Assembly (NCBI GenBank): GCA_033064195.1
Contig: JARBJD010000472.1
Location: 1-44,826, forward strand
Origin: Blattamonas nauphoetae
Taxonomy: Eukaryota > Preaxostyla > Oxymonadida
Length of the DNA: 44,826 nucleotides
Direction of reading: 5' to 3'
The translations under genes were made by a program, and so were the position numbers. This document shows, piece after piece, positions 1 through 10,854 of the stretch (position 1 is the stretch's first letter; the number at the start of each line of letters is the position of its first letter). The notes below the pieces were generated by a model. It was not told the origin of the DNA. It did no database searches and saw nothing but the letters and a program-made list of their open reading frames with translations.

Positions 1-1250
1 CCCAATCATCCTCTCGCCACTTCTCCCAATCATCCTCTCGCCCGCTTCTCCCCAATCGTCCTCTCGCCCACTTCTCCCCAATCATCCACTCTCGCCACTT
101 CTCCCAATCGTCACTCTCGCCTCCCCAATCGTCACTCTCGCCCGCTTCTCCCCAATCGTCACTCTCGCCCGCTTCTCCCCAATCGTCACTCTCGCCCGCT
201 TCTCCCCAATCGTCCTCTCGCCCGCTTCTCCCCAATCGTCACTCTCGCCCGCTTCTCCCCAATCGTCACTCTCGCCCGCTTCTCCCCAATCGTCACTCTC
301 GCCCGCTTCTCCCCAATCGTCACTCTCGCCCGCTTCTCCCCAATCGTCACTCTCGCCCGCTTCTCCCCAATCGTCACTCTCGCCCGCTTCTCCCCAATCG
401 TCACTCTCGCCCGCTTCTCCCAATCGTCACTCTCGCCCGCTTCTCCCCAATCGTCACTCTCGCCCGCTTCTCCCGAATCATCACTCTCGCCCACATCTCC
501 CGAATCATCACTCTCGCCCGCATCTCCCGAATCATCACTCTCGCCCACATCTCACGAATCATCACTCTCGCCCGCTTCTCCCGAATCGTCACTCTCGCCA
601 CTTCTCCCCAATCGTCACTCTCGCCCGCTTCTCCCCAATCGTCACTCTCGCCCGCTTCTCCCCAATCGTCACTCTCGCCCGCTTCTCCCCAATCGTCACT
701 CTCGCCCGCTTCTCCCCAATCGTCACTCTCGCCCGCTTCTCCCGAATCGTCACTCTCGCCCGCATCTCCCGAATCGTCACTCTCGCCCGCTTCTCCCCAA
801 TCGTCACTCTCGCCCGCTTCTCCCCAATCGACACTCTCGCCCGCTTCTCCCCAATCGTCACTCTCGCCACTTCTCCCCAATCGTCACTCTCGCCCGCTTC
901 TCCCCAATCGTCACTCGCCACTTCTCCCCAATCGTCACTCTCGCCCGCATCTCCCGAATCATCACTCTCGCCCGCTTCTCCCCAATCGTCACTCTCGCCA
1001 CTTCTCCCCAATCGTCACTCTCGCCCGCTTCTCCCCAATCGTCACTCTCGCCCGCTTCTCCCCAATCGTCACTCGCCCGCTTCTCCCCAATCGTCACTCT
1101 CGCCCGCTTCTCCCCAATCGTCACTCTCGCCCGCTTCTCCCCAATCGTCACTCTCGCCCGCTTCTCCCCAATCGTCACTCTCGCCCGCTTCTCCCCAATC
1201 GTCACTCTCGCCCGCATCTCCCGAATCGTCACTCTCGCCCGCATCTCCAC
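1..1250. repeat. 27-bp minisatellite, about 46 units, truncated by the window edge
   Basis: The unit is CCGCTTCTCCCCAATCGTCA followed by CTCTCGC, repeated head to tail from the first base to about 1250. Most units are 27 nt, some are shorter by 1-3 nt or more, and point variants (CACTTCT, CATCTCC, AATCATC) are interspersed. Because 27 is a multiple of three, long open frames appear in all three minus-strand frames (9-residue repeats GEAGESDDW, EKRARVTIG and variants). These frames break and switch wherever a unit has lost bases, which argues against a maintained protein. I call it a tandem repeat. A repetitive surface or structural protein gene extending beyond the left edge is possible but unsupported. 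Confidence 0.93.
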
Positions 1251-1610
1251 ATAGCTCTCCTCGCCAACGTAAGACTTTCCACTTGCACCCTCCATTATCG
1301 TCCCAACTTCACTTACTTGTCCGTTCGAGTCCGTTGATCTCCTTTCTCACAATATCTGTCTTTTTATTCTAATCCTTCAATAAACAGTTCGATTCTCCAT
1401 TTCTACGCCTAAAATCAACACTCCGTTGTTGCTTTTGCCTTCAAACTCACTATTATTACTACTTTTCAATTCTCCGCCCTAGATTGATGCAATCTTAATC
1501 AACATTTTAGTATTGAGTATCGTGAAATGGGATCGATCGTCCAGAAAAGCAGTCGGTCGGTCGACGACCAGTCGGACCGACCGCTGCCCATGCCTAAGTT
1601 GCTTGGCTGG
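1251..1610. other. Intergenic stretch with a GC-rich palindrome
   Basis: No gene is visible. At 1550-1586 there is an imperfect palindrome starting CAGTCGGTCGG and ending CGGACCGACCGCTG. Its first 11 bases equal the tip of the right terminal repeat of the pogo-like element at 12471 read on the minus strand, so it may be a relic of such a terminus. Confidence 0.4.
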
Positions 1611-3592
1611 CTAAAACACAGAAACACGAATGAGAGGATATTGTTCGATACGTGCTTGTTGATCGTCTCTTATCGGTTTAAACATGAATGTGATGAATGT
1701 TGAGATTTTGATCAGTGTTCTGAACTCCGAGAGAGGACGATGTAGTGATGGCAATGATCGTGCACTTCCTGATTTCTGTGTGTTTGAGCTTGAGAGAGTT
1801 GAGAATGAGGTCAGGGAAGGGTTAAGTATAGGCGCAGATCCGATTTTGGATACACGCAGATCTAAAAAATCGGATACGCGCAGATCCAAATGGATACACG
1901 CAGATCTAAAAAGATCCTTGTATTTTTCGTGCCAAACCTTCCCAATTCGTTCTTTTTCGAAGAGACAGTTCACAATTTGTTTTTCCTCTCATAAACTTTT
2001 TCACAAATCTAAATTTGTCACGTCGTCGAATGACAATATTGATCTTACCCTCACAAGTATTCTTTCAATCGTCTCGACTTCTTCTCCTTCCTCGATATTG
2101 GTTCGGTTGATCTGTCATTGAACACATCTGCATTTCTTTTCTGTTCGAGCTCAACCGTGGAGTGATGATTTCAGATTCTGAACTCGTTAGTGGCATTCAT
2201 CAAATGTCAGTTCAGACAGAACACAACCACACTTGGAATAGCCATTCATACACATTGGAACCACTCAAAGAAGCAACCTAACAACCTTCACTCTCTCTCC
2301 CTCGTTGGATGCGTCCATCATGGGTTTAATCGAGATATGTTCAAAACTGTCTCAACAACACCTCATGTCCCGTCTCTCACTTTGTCTACTGTTGTCCCAC
2401 CCGAATCAAAACATTATCCCACAATTGTTGCCAATACATCCACATCTACTGATGGGCCTCTGCATGGACGCCACAAATGTTCCAACAATTCAGATCTCCT
2501 CGATCTCGTTTGAAAATGCCAGCAATTCTCGTCAATCTCTAATCTTCCTCAAGAAGCCCTGCCTTACCTTTAATGCTCCCTCTCTTTCGTTCTCTGATTG
2601 TTCTCACGAGCCGGAAAGAGCCGTCTTCTTCCTTCAGGCTTTTCATCCAGACACAGCATCAGAGAACACAACCATTGGGGTTCCTTTCACCAAAATTTTG
2701 TTCAGTCAATGTCAACCAAAACTTCAAACACTTTCTTTCATCGAAAAGAGTTGAACTATCACCAATCTCCCTCTCCGAAAGATCTCCTCGTACGATTCAT
2801 CAACCTCATCACTACACTCCCTCACTCCTCTCCAAATCTCCCAAACAACCATTCAGCCCAACCCTCTCCACTTTTCGATCTTCGTAGTGCAATAGAAAAC
2901 ACCATATTATCCATTCAGCCATCATCACTTTCGAAGGCAAAAATCCTCCGCTATCCTAGATCTTTGTCACAGTAGTCGGGTCAATGAACATGATCATAGA
3001 ACAAAGCCAGAATTCTAAATATCTCATCCACAATCACAACTGGAAATCGCAAAATGCGACTATCTCGCTTTTGGGAACCACCCTGCTCGATTCATCAATT
3101 TTTTTCAATCCAATTGTTTTTCTGAAAAGAGATTGAGAGAGAGTCAATCAATGGTGAGGTTTTTTGAGACAAAAACGAGATAGATATTCAAAAAGAACAA
3201 ACATTGTTTTGGATCTGCGTGTATCCATTTGGATCTGCGCGTATCCAAAAAAATGGATCTGCGTGTATCCAAAATCGGATCTGCTCCTATACTTAACCGT
3301 CAGGGAAGGATGGATCGTCGAGGATGATTGTTTGGAAGGAAGATTTGTGGGGTTCTGCGATTTGGTTCGTCAAAGTGACAAAGAAATGCCAACTATCGCT
3401 CACAAAGTCTTCACATTCATTTCGAAGTTGTGGTAGAGAATCCGTCAGTTGTCCTTCTTCTCCGGAAACCAATGGAGTGTCTGAAGGAGTATCGGAGGGA
3501 AGAGAAGCGATGAGAGTGTCGATTGTTGAAATGTTCGTGAGAATCGTTGGGAGAGCTTCTTTCACAAAAATTGACATTTCGCAAATGATCTC
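1611..3592 (-). pseudogene. Host gene of the DDPSFPDLIL family, split by a Mutator-like element
   Basis: Function is unknown. The upstream part (3592 down to 3299) reads EIICEMSIFVKEALPTI and onward to FQTIILDDPSFPD, where the element at 1820-3298 enters. Skipping the element and one copy of the 10-bp target duplication, the frame continues at 1809 as LILNSLKLKHTEIRKC. That restores DDPSFPDLILNSLKL, a phrase I recall from a large oxymonad protein family, in exactly the right frame. Further down the copy is damaged: there is a frame change after about 30 codons, apparently with loss of some 40 residues relative to the family as I remember it. It then reads QARIEQYPLIRVSVF and hits TAG at 1611-1613. 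An upstream intron acceptor lies near 3593. It is a dead gene or gene fragment. The family match is from memory; the frame restoration is seen directly. Confidence 0.6.
1820..3298. mobile_element. Mutator-like non-autonomous DNA transposon (MULE-type), 1479 bp
   Basis: Terminal inverted repeats of about 92 bp (1820-1911 and 3207-3298) start GGTTAAGTATAGG. Each contains three spaced copies of a 16-mer GGATACACGCAGATCT or close variant. The element is flanked by a perfect 10-bp direct repeat GTCAGGGAAG (1810-1819 and 3299-3308). A 9-11 bp target duplication with long terminal repeats is the hallmark of Mutator-like elements. No transposase is visible inside. The interior (1912-3206) holds overlapping open frames of 100-150 codons on the plus strand, rich in Ser, Leu, Pro and His, which I cannot identify. 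They may be captured host sequence, as in Pack-MULEs, or chance. The element interrupts a minus-strand host gene. Confidence 0.82.
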
Positions 3593-3641
3593 CTAATCAA
3601 CCTGAAATGACGAAAAATGATGAAAGAATCAAAGCACACAT

Positions 3642-4329
3642 CAATTGGGGGTCGATTCGTCATATCGTAATGGGATAGTATTATTGTTATTTCTGGAAAC
3701 ATTTCACTCTCATTATAATCGTAAAATACTTCATTTTGTGAAATGGTTCTGTATTACTGAGAAAATGGCCCATCTTCTTCTTTCGTTTCAGTCTCAGTTT
3801 GTCGGATCTGCCTGGTTAATTTGTTCATCACTTGTTAAATATGTATGTATTGTTGTTCTTCCACCAGTGAGGATTGATTTTGTTTGACTTGCAATTTGGA
3901 TAAAGAGATTTGGCGACATCTTTCTTTATCACTTGTCACACAGTTTTCATTGGACATTAGCAAAGATATTTGAGAAATTTCATTTTACGAGAGAACATTT
4001 CCAATCAAGTAATTAGTTGAACATAAAGGTGGAGAAGACATGAAATGAAAGATGCAACCGGATCTCTCTATCCAAATTGCAAGTCAAACAAAATCAATCC
4101 TCACTGGTGGAAGAACAACAATACATACATATTTAACAAGTGATGAACAAATTAACCAGGCAGATCCGACAAACTGAGACTGAAACGAAAGAAGAAGATG
4201 GGCCATTTTCTCAGTAATACAGAACCATTTCACAAAATGAAGTATTTTACGATTATAATGAGAGTGAAATGTTTCCAGAAATAACAATAATACTATCCCA
4301 TTACGTTATGACGAATCGACCCCCAATTG
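3642..4329. mobile_element. Foldback/MITE-like element with 268-bp inverted arms
   Basis: The arms 3642-3910 and 4062-4329 are near-perfect inverted copies (I see about two mismatches) around a 150-bp spacer. The outer ends read CAATTGGGGGTCG and CGACCCCCAATTG. The palindrome CAATTG, or its core AATT, may be the target duplication, in which case the element proper starts GGGGTCG. Each arm carries the same short open frame reading inward. That frame follows from the inversion and is not a gene. No transposase is present. It sits just upstream of the minus-strand exon starting at 3592, probably in an intron or flank of that host gene. The superfamily cannot be set from the ends alone. Confidence 0.8.
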
Positions 4330-6361
4330 GTGGAGTTTCGCGTAGAAGAAGAACTGGGAGGAGGAACAAATATGAACAGTAGCCAAGAGAACGGGAGACG
4401 ATTCATTGATCATCTTTCGTGAGCTGGATGTATTTTGGGAGGAGTGAAGGATCCAGTCATGGACAAAAGTGATCGGCAGGAAAAATGACACACTCTGGTC
4501 TGACGATTTGGGAAAGGAGTTCGATGCTGAAACGACACATGTGTGGAGGTGACATAACATCGACACGCATCGAGGTTAGTAGACTGGTCTACAGTTCGTG
4601 GGTGAGAAATACGAACCATTCCACTGTAGACGTTTTTTTACGAATGTTTTCTTTTTCTTGCGGAGGAGGCTGAGGATCTCGCTAATTTCGGTATCAATGA
4701 TCTCATCTCATCACCACCTCTCACTGTGTGAAAAATTGTCGATTGTGGTTGAGCACATATTTTTGTCACTTTTTTTCAGACCCTTCATTCTTCCGTATCT
4801 CCATCATGAAACAACTGCTCGCTCTGATTTTCTCGCCACAATGGTTTTTTTTGATGATGAAGTGTCTGACAACATAAAAACCAAATTTCACCGCTCAGTG
4901 TTTCTGGACAGGAAAACCGAGAACTTTTGTCCATGACTGATCTGTTTGAAGATGAATTTGGAGTTCGGAGAAAACAGTTCGGAGTTTCTTAATTCGAGCG
5001 ACCAGGAATGATTGACCAGAATATGGTTGGTGTGGGGAAGATGGTGGAAAGATGGGTGAGGGAAGATGGGTGAAAGCAGGTTGATCTCGTATGATGACAT
5101 CATAAAGAGCATTCTGAGAATAGACAGCGATTTTGAGATGAGGGAAGAGAGAAACACTAGCCAAAGCTGTGACAACTGAGTACTTCTTTTTGAAAGGTTT
5201 CAAAATACTATAGATGGTTCCCTTTTTTTATTTTTTCTCTATTTATTAAATATCATTTCACTATGATGGAAATGTGGTTCGTTTCGACATTGAGGTTCGA
5301 TCACGATGAGAAACGTCTTTTTTCTGAAGGACATTTTTGACACACTTTTTGCTTCAGCGATTGATGAATAAGGAGAGCGAGATGAGACAGGATGAAAACA
5401 GATGTTTCAGTGATTATGAGTTGACATAGGAGGTATTTTCGGGAAAAATTAGCAAAAGACGACAAAGTGTCAAAAACGAAACACACAACTACAAAGGTCA
5501 GATAAATATGAGAATCTAAGAAGTTCCAAGTTTGAATCACCATTGAGCCGATGATATTTGATAAAAAATTTGCAGAACGGGCATGGTGAACAACTCATTG
5601 ATTGCGATGCAATTTCCACTTTCCGTCTGGAAACTTGATGTGAAATTGATTGGAAATCCACGTTAAGGAGATATTTGGCTCTGTTTCGTGGGTATACAGA
5701 CATGATCATCGTCATGGGATAGAGATCTGATAGCTGAAAAATGATGTGCCTTTTTGAAGAGTAATATGAAGAGAGAAGAAAAAACAGGTTGAGACGTCCG
5801 TTCAAAGGGTGTAATATTTGATATTTGCTTGATCTGAGAAGATAGATAAAAAGAAGAAGGAGTGAATACACTTTGACGATGAACTTGTCAACGAATGAGA
5901 AGAGAGTACGAACAAATGCAATTTTCACAACATCAAACCTTGGAGGATGACATCGGAGAGCTGTTCCTGGAAGAAGAATAGATGAAAAATGTGATAGAAG
6001 AGGACGGGAACCAGTGAAACCTTTCAAAAATAACTTCACAACTGCAGGTGAGGGAGAGGAATTCTTGATTTTCTTGAATGTGCAAATGACAAAGTGTTTG
6101 CGTTGGAGAAAAAGCGAGTCGACAATTTCAGGTTCGAAGAAGAGCGATTCCAGGCAAGAACAACACTGAAAACAAATAGAGATGAAGAAAGATATCAACA
6201 CACTGACTCCAATGCTGGACATGTTGGCCAATCTCCAAATTAGGTGACGATGAAAAAAGGAATTTCAGAGGAAAGCGAAGAGCGAACGAATGAGGGCGAT
6301 TTCGAATCTGAAAGAAAGCAAGACAGACATCCATCATCACAAACAAGAAAACAAAAAGCAA
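4330..6361 (-). pseudogene. Probable remnant of a multi-exon minus-strand host gene
   Basis: I do not recognise the protein. Minus-strand stretches that read like coding sequence are separated by pyrimidine-rich intron-like tracts ending in CAG. Examples are SPSPAVVKLFLK with FDVVKIAFVRTLFSFVDKFI (about 6060-5880), FPINFTSSFQTESGNCIAIN (about 5670-5600) and KYSVVTALASVSLFPHLKIA (about 5190-5120). Short amphipathic helices of this type recall HEAT/ARM-like helical repeats, but that is only an impression. Stops interrupt every long frame and I cannot build a continuous splice model. It may be the upstream part of the gene split at 1820-3298, or a separate decayed gene. 4330-4890 holds no convincing coding sequence. 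Confidence 0.3.
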
Positions 6362-7069
6362 AGAATCTCCAGCAATTTCATCAGTTCAGCCTGAAAGAGA
6401 GAATGAATAAAAGTGAAAAGGAGAGACCAGAAGTCCAGATGAGTGTGTTCCACAACACAACGGAGACAGAAATCTCCAGCAATTTCATCCATCACCGGCT
6501 AAATTCAGACAAAAATATGAGAGCCTTCATATCTCGGCTATGAGTCAAAGTGAAGCGTATTAAAAACGAGTCGCAATAATTAGGCTATCTGCATCAGATT
6601 GGGATTGTTCAGAACACTTTTTCAAAGAATGGGTATCTAAATTCAACTCCACCTCTCTCTCAGTATTTAAGATCGTCGATGTCTAATTTACCATCTGGCA
6701 CCTCTTCTCCATCACCACCACTAATTTATCAAAAGATTACCTCATCTACAGACAATCTCCACACAACGTAGCAAAATTCTCTGAAAAACTCGTTGTATTT
6801 TGATGCAAATGCGACACTGGATTCACTAACATCACCAAACGACTCAAAATCCTCCATTCCTCGATATCTTTCCTTAATACGGTCGAGACCACACGACACA
6901 TAACCCCCTCACTTCGAGTTCTTAACTTCGTTCATCGCCATTCCAATCGTGTTGAATATCATTTTCCATGATTTAACAGATATGTTCGAGTCAATGAATC
7001 CTCTTTCATTGGACAACTCTCCCTCCATCGAGAAATAGCTCGACGATAGGTACAGGGCTGTCAGGCACG
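6362..7069. other. Intergenic, no gene seen
   Basis: AT-rich sequence with short broken frames on both strands. I see no RNA gene, repeat or splice pattern worth naming. Confidence 0.5.
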
Positions 7070-9389
7070 ATGGATTGTCCTGTCCCGGTGCTCAAACGAC
7101 CAAGTACTCTCCTGCGACCCACACTCTCTCAGCAGACGTTCCTGCCTCTCACCACACCAGCCGCCCATCCCACCCTTCCCGACCCGCCCATTTCGCCCGT
7201 CGGAGAAGACAACGAGGGCACCCTTCCACCGCAGCCACAACCCACACTGATGATGATCAAACGCCGGGCTCGATCAGGAGGCAGTACGGCCTTCTCAGAC
7301 TTCCCGCGCCACAAATTCCCCACAGCTGGTACTACTCCCGCAAGCATAGCCGTCGCTCGCTTCTCCGACGCCTCCCAAATCAGCGTCGACGACGAGATCT
7401 TCACCAATCGCGTCCAGCGCGTCCTCGAACAATAAATGCGGATAGGGACGATCATTCTTGTCCGCGACTCCACCACACAGACTCTCCGCCGTACCACAAA
7501 AATGGAGGCGCAGCGGAGCGACTTCAGGAAAGGCAAGACATGCTTCGAACTCGAATCCATCTTCGTCTACTCTGCCTCACCGCTCTCCGATGTGAATGTC
7601 GCTCTGGACAATCAAGATCATCGCGCCGGACGAGTTCGACGATGTTGTGTTCCCGAAGAGTTCAACATCGTCGTCGGCGCTGTGCAAGGCAACACTGGTC
7701 CGAAGAAGCCGAACCTCACCACGTCTGTTCCATCTGGTGGGACAGCGATGCTAAAATGAAGAGAGTATCACAAGCTTACCAAATACCGAAGCTCCAACTC
7801 GCTCAGATTCTACAGCCACTCTGTCTCAGAAGAAGCTGCCTTTTCCATCCATCTACCTCCTCGATCTCTACAGAGTTCACAGAGTGTCTTCCATCTCTCC
7901 TTCATTCTCCTTCTTGCTTCCCCTTCTGCTCGACACTGGTGTGGCGAACTGCGGCGAGTCCAGCGCAGACACAACTTGCGGTGTTGGGTGTGATGCCCAC
8001 TCTCGGTGAGCTGTTTCTGCTGTGTCGGAGCGGAAGAAGGGCGGGCTGGGCGGATGGACAGTCTCGTCCAGTCTGGCTCCATACTCGTCCTCTCCCTCCA
8101 TCCGCACAGTATCCTCGCCCTCTGCCTCCTCTCCCCGTCCACATCTCGCCCATTGTCCAGCGTCTTCTCCCCTCCAACGACGAGAGTGGTCTCACGTTCC
8201 TCTTCATCTCTGACATCAAACTCTCCTGATCTCTCACGGTCTCTTCTTCTAATTCGTATGTTCGATATGTCTGCACTGAGAACTGATCAGTCTGCGCCAG
8301 TTCAACTTGAAGTGTATCATCTCCCCACTCACCCTCTTCCCCAACACTGTCGACCGACGCGGTGTCGATCCAAACCGCGCTGCATCTGGCCCTGACTCGA
8401 AGACTTCGGCCACAACCTTCCCGATGTCCTTCAGAGGAAGCTGAAAGCGACGCTAAGGCAGGATCTCCTCTCTCTTTCCGCTTCTCCCACCACACCCTCC
8501 CACTTCGCATGGGCGACCTGCTCTGCCTCTTCCGCACTTCTGTAGCTGTCTACACCTTCCGATCGCGCTGAACCAGACTCAGAATGATCCGCGTCTCTTC
8601 CGGCTGCTTCGGCTTCCTCTTCCGCCACAGAGGTATGTTCGGTGTCGTTCGGCTGCGAGTCGTCCGATCAGCCGGAAACGACGTCAGTTCAAACGTCTGC
8701 TCTCCGATCGACGACGCACTCTCACTCGTCTCGTTCTCGAACCCAGACCAATCCGACACGCTCTCGTCTCCAACATCTCCCCAATCTCCGCGCCACGACG
8801 ACTCTTCTCTACTCCGCTCCAACGAGTCTGACGAGCACCTCATTTTCAACTCCATCACCTATTTCCGCAGAACAAGGTGCACGCTCTCTCCCGATTCACT
8901 CTCGTCCTCTCCATCCCCTTCCTTCCATTCTCGCAGTCGCACATAATCCGACTCCATCGGCCCCCCAACAGCGCAGCCTCATCTTTCCCCTCCTACCCCA
9001 ACTCTGGTCCTGTTTGATGGAAGCCGAGAGAGGAGGGATGGGGGAACGATTGTACCGAAGAGCGGTGTTCCCTCGCCTCCTCTGCTTCTGCCTCTTCCCT
9101 CCCTGTTCCCTCTTCTTCTCCACCCAACTCCGAAATCGATGGGAGCGTGTGGATGTCTGATGGTGATAGAAAACGGGACAAATTCTGTTCCTTCTCTGAC
9201 CCTTCGGAGTCCTTCAACGATGGCGAGGAATACAGCGCTTCTGATGAAGGAACGTTCGGCCGAGCTAGAGTCGCTCAACACCAAAGACACTGTCGTCCTC
9301 ACCAACACTGGGCATTAGCCAGACTGGGTCGAACATCTCCCGGCCAGCTGGGCAGGCACCCAGACAGTACAACCAGAGTGCAATCCTGA
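7070..9389 (+). pseudogene. Decayed GC-richer protein gene, product unknown
   Basis: This block is clearly GC-richer than its flanks and looks like old coding sequence on the plus strand. The first frame starts at ATG 7070 and runs through PVLKRPSTLLRPTLSQQTFL to VQRVLEQ, meets TAA at 7433-7435, and continues in the same frame from MRIGTIILVRD to GPKKPNLTTSVPSGGTAMLK (7757). Further coding-like pieces follow in changing frames: FNLKCIISPLTLFPNTVDRR (about 8300-8360), SPIDDALSLVSFSNPDQSD (about 8700-8760) and a Lys/Glu-rich piece, LLMKERSAELESLNTKDTV (about 9235-9295). Long minus-strand open frames also occur, as expected in GC-rich DNA. Several frame changes and stops make it a pseudogene unless there are unrecognised introns. 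The family is not recognised. Confidence 0.4.
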
Positions 9390-9735
9390 AGGCCAGTTGA
9401 TACGATCCATTCATTTCATCTCCCCATACTTTTGAGTCAGACACATTTCAGATCAAATGTCGATGTAATTTTCTCTCAAAATGAAGTTGTCAAATAGTCA
9501 AGAAGAGCGAAGAAGACATCCTTTCCCTATTACTGTTCAAATTCTGGGCCTAGCCGAATAAAACCGGTTATTTATATTTGAGCTGGTTTTGTGGAGGGAC
9601 TATTATTCCCATCATTTTCCCTCCACTCACAATAATCTGGTCTCCTTCTCTCAGAAAAGGAAGACACGAGACAAGAAACCGAGGTTATGATGGAGTCATG
9701 GAAGTATAACAAAAAGAAGAATCGAATATGATTTG
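9390..9735. other. Short intergenic stretch
   Basis: This lies between the decayed gene and the 3 prime end of the first SPRY gene. AATAAA-like AT-rich sequence occurs near 9556. Nothing else is seen. Confidence 0.4.
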
Positions 9736-10834
9736 TCATAAACTGTGTCCAGTTCCTTGTAAAGTCACATGTGATTGTTGTTCCTCCCCCCAAAATGTGA
9801 TCTCAATCGGAATATCTTTGTTGAAAACATCAATCGCGAAGACCAGAGGGACTGGGATGTTGATGGTGAAGTGTGGCTGTTGGACACCGTTGATGAAGAA
9901 GTGGAGTGTCCTCTTCTCCAAATCAGCCTCAGCCGACCACTCTTCTCCCTTCTTTACAGGGTTGTTCTGAAAATTGGCGCTTCGAGCAACATAGAGAGAT
10001 CCATTGTTGTACATCATAGTCGCCTTTGGAGAAGTATATGCTCCTTCTTCAGTTAAAAATTTTGTATGTTCGGCCATTTCACACACACCAATCACTGTGA
10101 GAGAAAGATGAGGACTGGAAGATGGACAAACAGACGCGTGGGACATCAGTTTTGATTGACAGTCGATGGATGCCTTTTGAGACTGGCTTCGTGAAACAAC
10201 TTGCATATCCCTCAGAATCGATTCGTGTGACAGTTGATCCACTGACTCTGAAGTGGGATGGACTGAACGAGACGATGATTTCTGAAGTGATGAAGAAATG
10301 TCGGTTTCTGGCCTCTTCAGCAGTCATTTGTTTGACGGTCTGTCTCAGATCTGCAATCTCTTGATTCTGTGCCTCGATCAGCTGGTCTTTCTTCTTCAAT
10401 TCAGACTGGCATTCCGTCTTCTCCTGCCACAGCCAGTCTTTCTCTCGCTGCATTGAGCTCAAAGTCGAAAGGTAATTTGCCTTGTCAGCTCGCAGCAGGA
10501 TCAATTCTCGTTCTTGCTCGGCTTTATCCGCAAGCTGTTGTTTCTGTTCAGCAATTATTCGATCGTTCGACTCGATGAGAGCGTGTTGTGTCTGTTGAAG
10601 TTGATTTACGAGGTGTTGGTTCTCTCGTTCATTGTGTGTCTGGTATGCACTCTGTGAATGTCGTTGTGAGTGTGTGATAGACTTGAGAAGAGTCATGATT
10701 CAAACCATTTCATCATTATCGAAATCCTTTGCGATATCCTGAAGATATGTTATCAAAAGAGGGATGGATCAAGTAGAAAACAAGAATAGTGATGGATTAA
10801 CGAATTTTCACACCTGTTGAGGATTCGGATACAT
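9736..10834 (-). pseudogene. Coiled-coil SPRY/B30.2-like protein, copy 1, with an early in-frame stop
   Basis: Three exons: 10834-10814 (MYPNPQQ), 10738-10132 and 10094-9736, with introns of 75 nt (GTGTGA to TTCAG) and 37 nt (GTTTGTCC to CACAG). Spliced length is 987 nt, a multiple of three. A Gln/Glu-rich coiled coil precedes a lectin-fold SPRY-like domain. The domain starts at ARNRHFFITSEIIVSFSP, continues through VTRIDSEGYASCFTK and VLIGVCEMAEHTKF, and ends with EEWSAEADLEKRTLHFFING and IPIEITFWGEE. The neighbour at 12649-13716 is a paralogue. Aligned with it, codon 21 here is TGA where the paralogue has GGA, so the annotated N-terminus is blocked. ATG at 10696 could restart translation with the coiled coil and SPRY domain intact. 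SPRY domains bind partner proteins; the partner is unknown. It is either a pseudogene or an N-terminally shortened gene. Confidence 0.72.
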
Positions 10835-10854
10835 GACTGAAAGTGTCGATCCTA

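Noticed and set aside
1-1250. CRISPR array
   Set aside because: The units are contiguous with no unique spacers, in a eukaryotic genome with introns.
82-1295. Five or more minus-strand proteins of 113-159 residues made of 9-residue repeats
   Set aside because: They overlap in different frames of the same 27-bp satellite and switch frame wherever a unit lost bases.
3645-4287. Duplicate protein genes reading inward on both arms of the foldback element
   Set aside because: The identical frames follow from the inverted repeat; no start context, intron or family supports them.
7902-8537. Minus-strand 211-residue protein
   Set aside because: It lies opposite GC-rich decayed plus-strand coding sequence and has the Arg/Gly/Glu bias typical of an antisense shadow.
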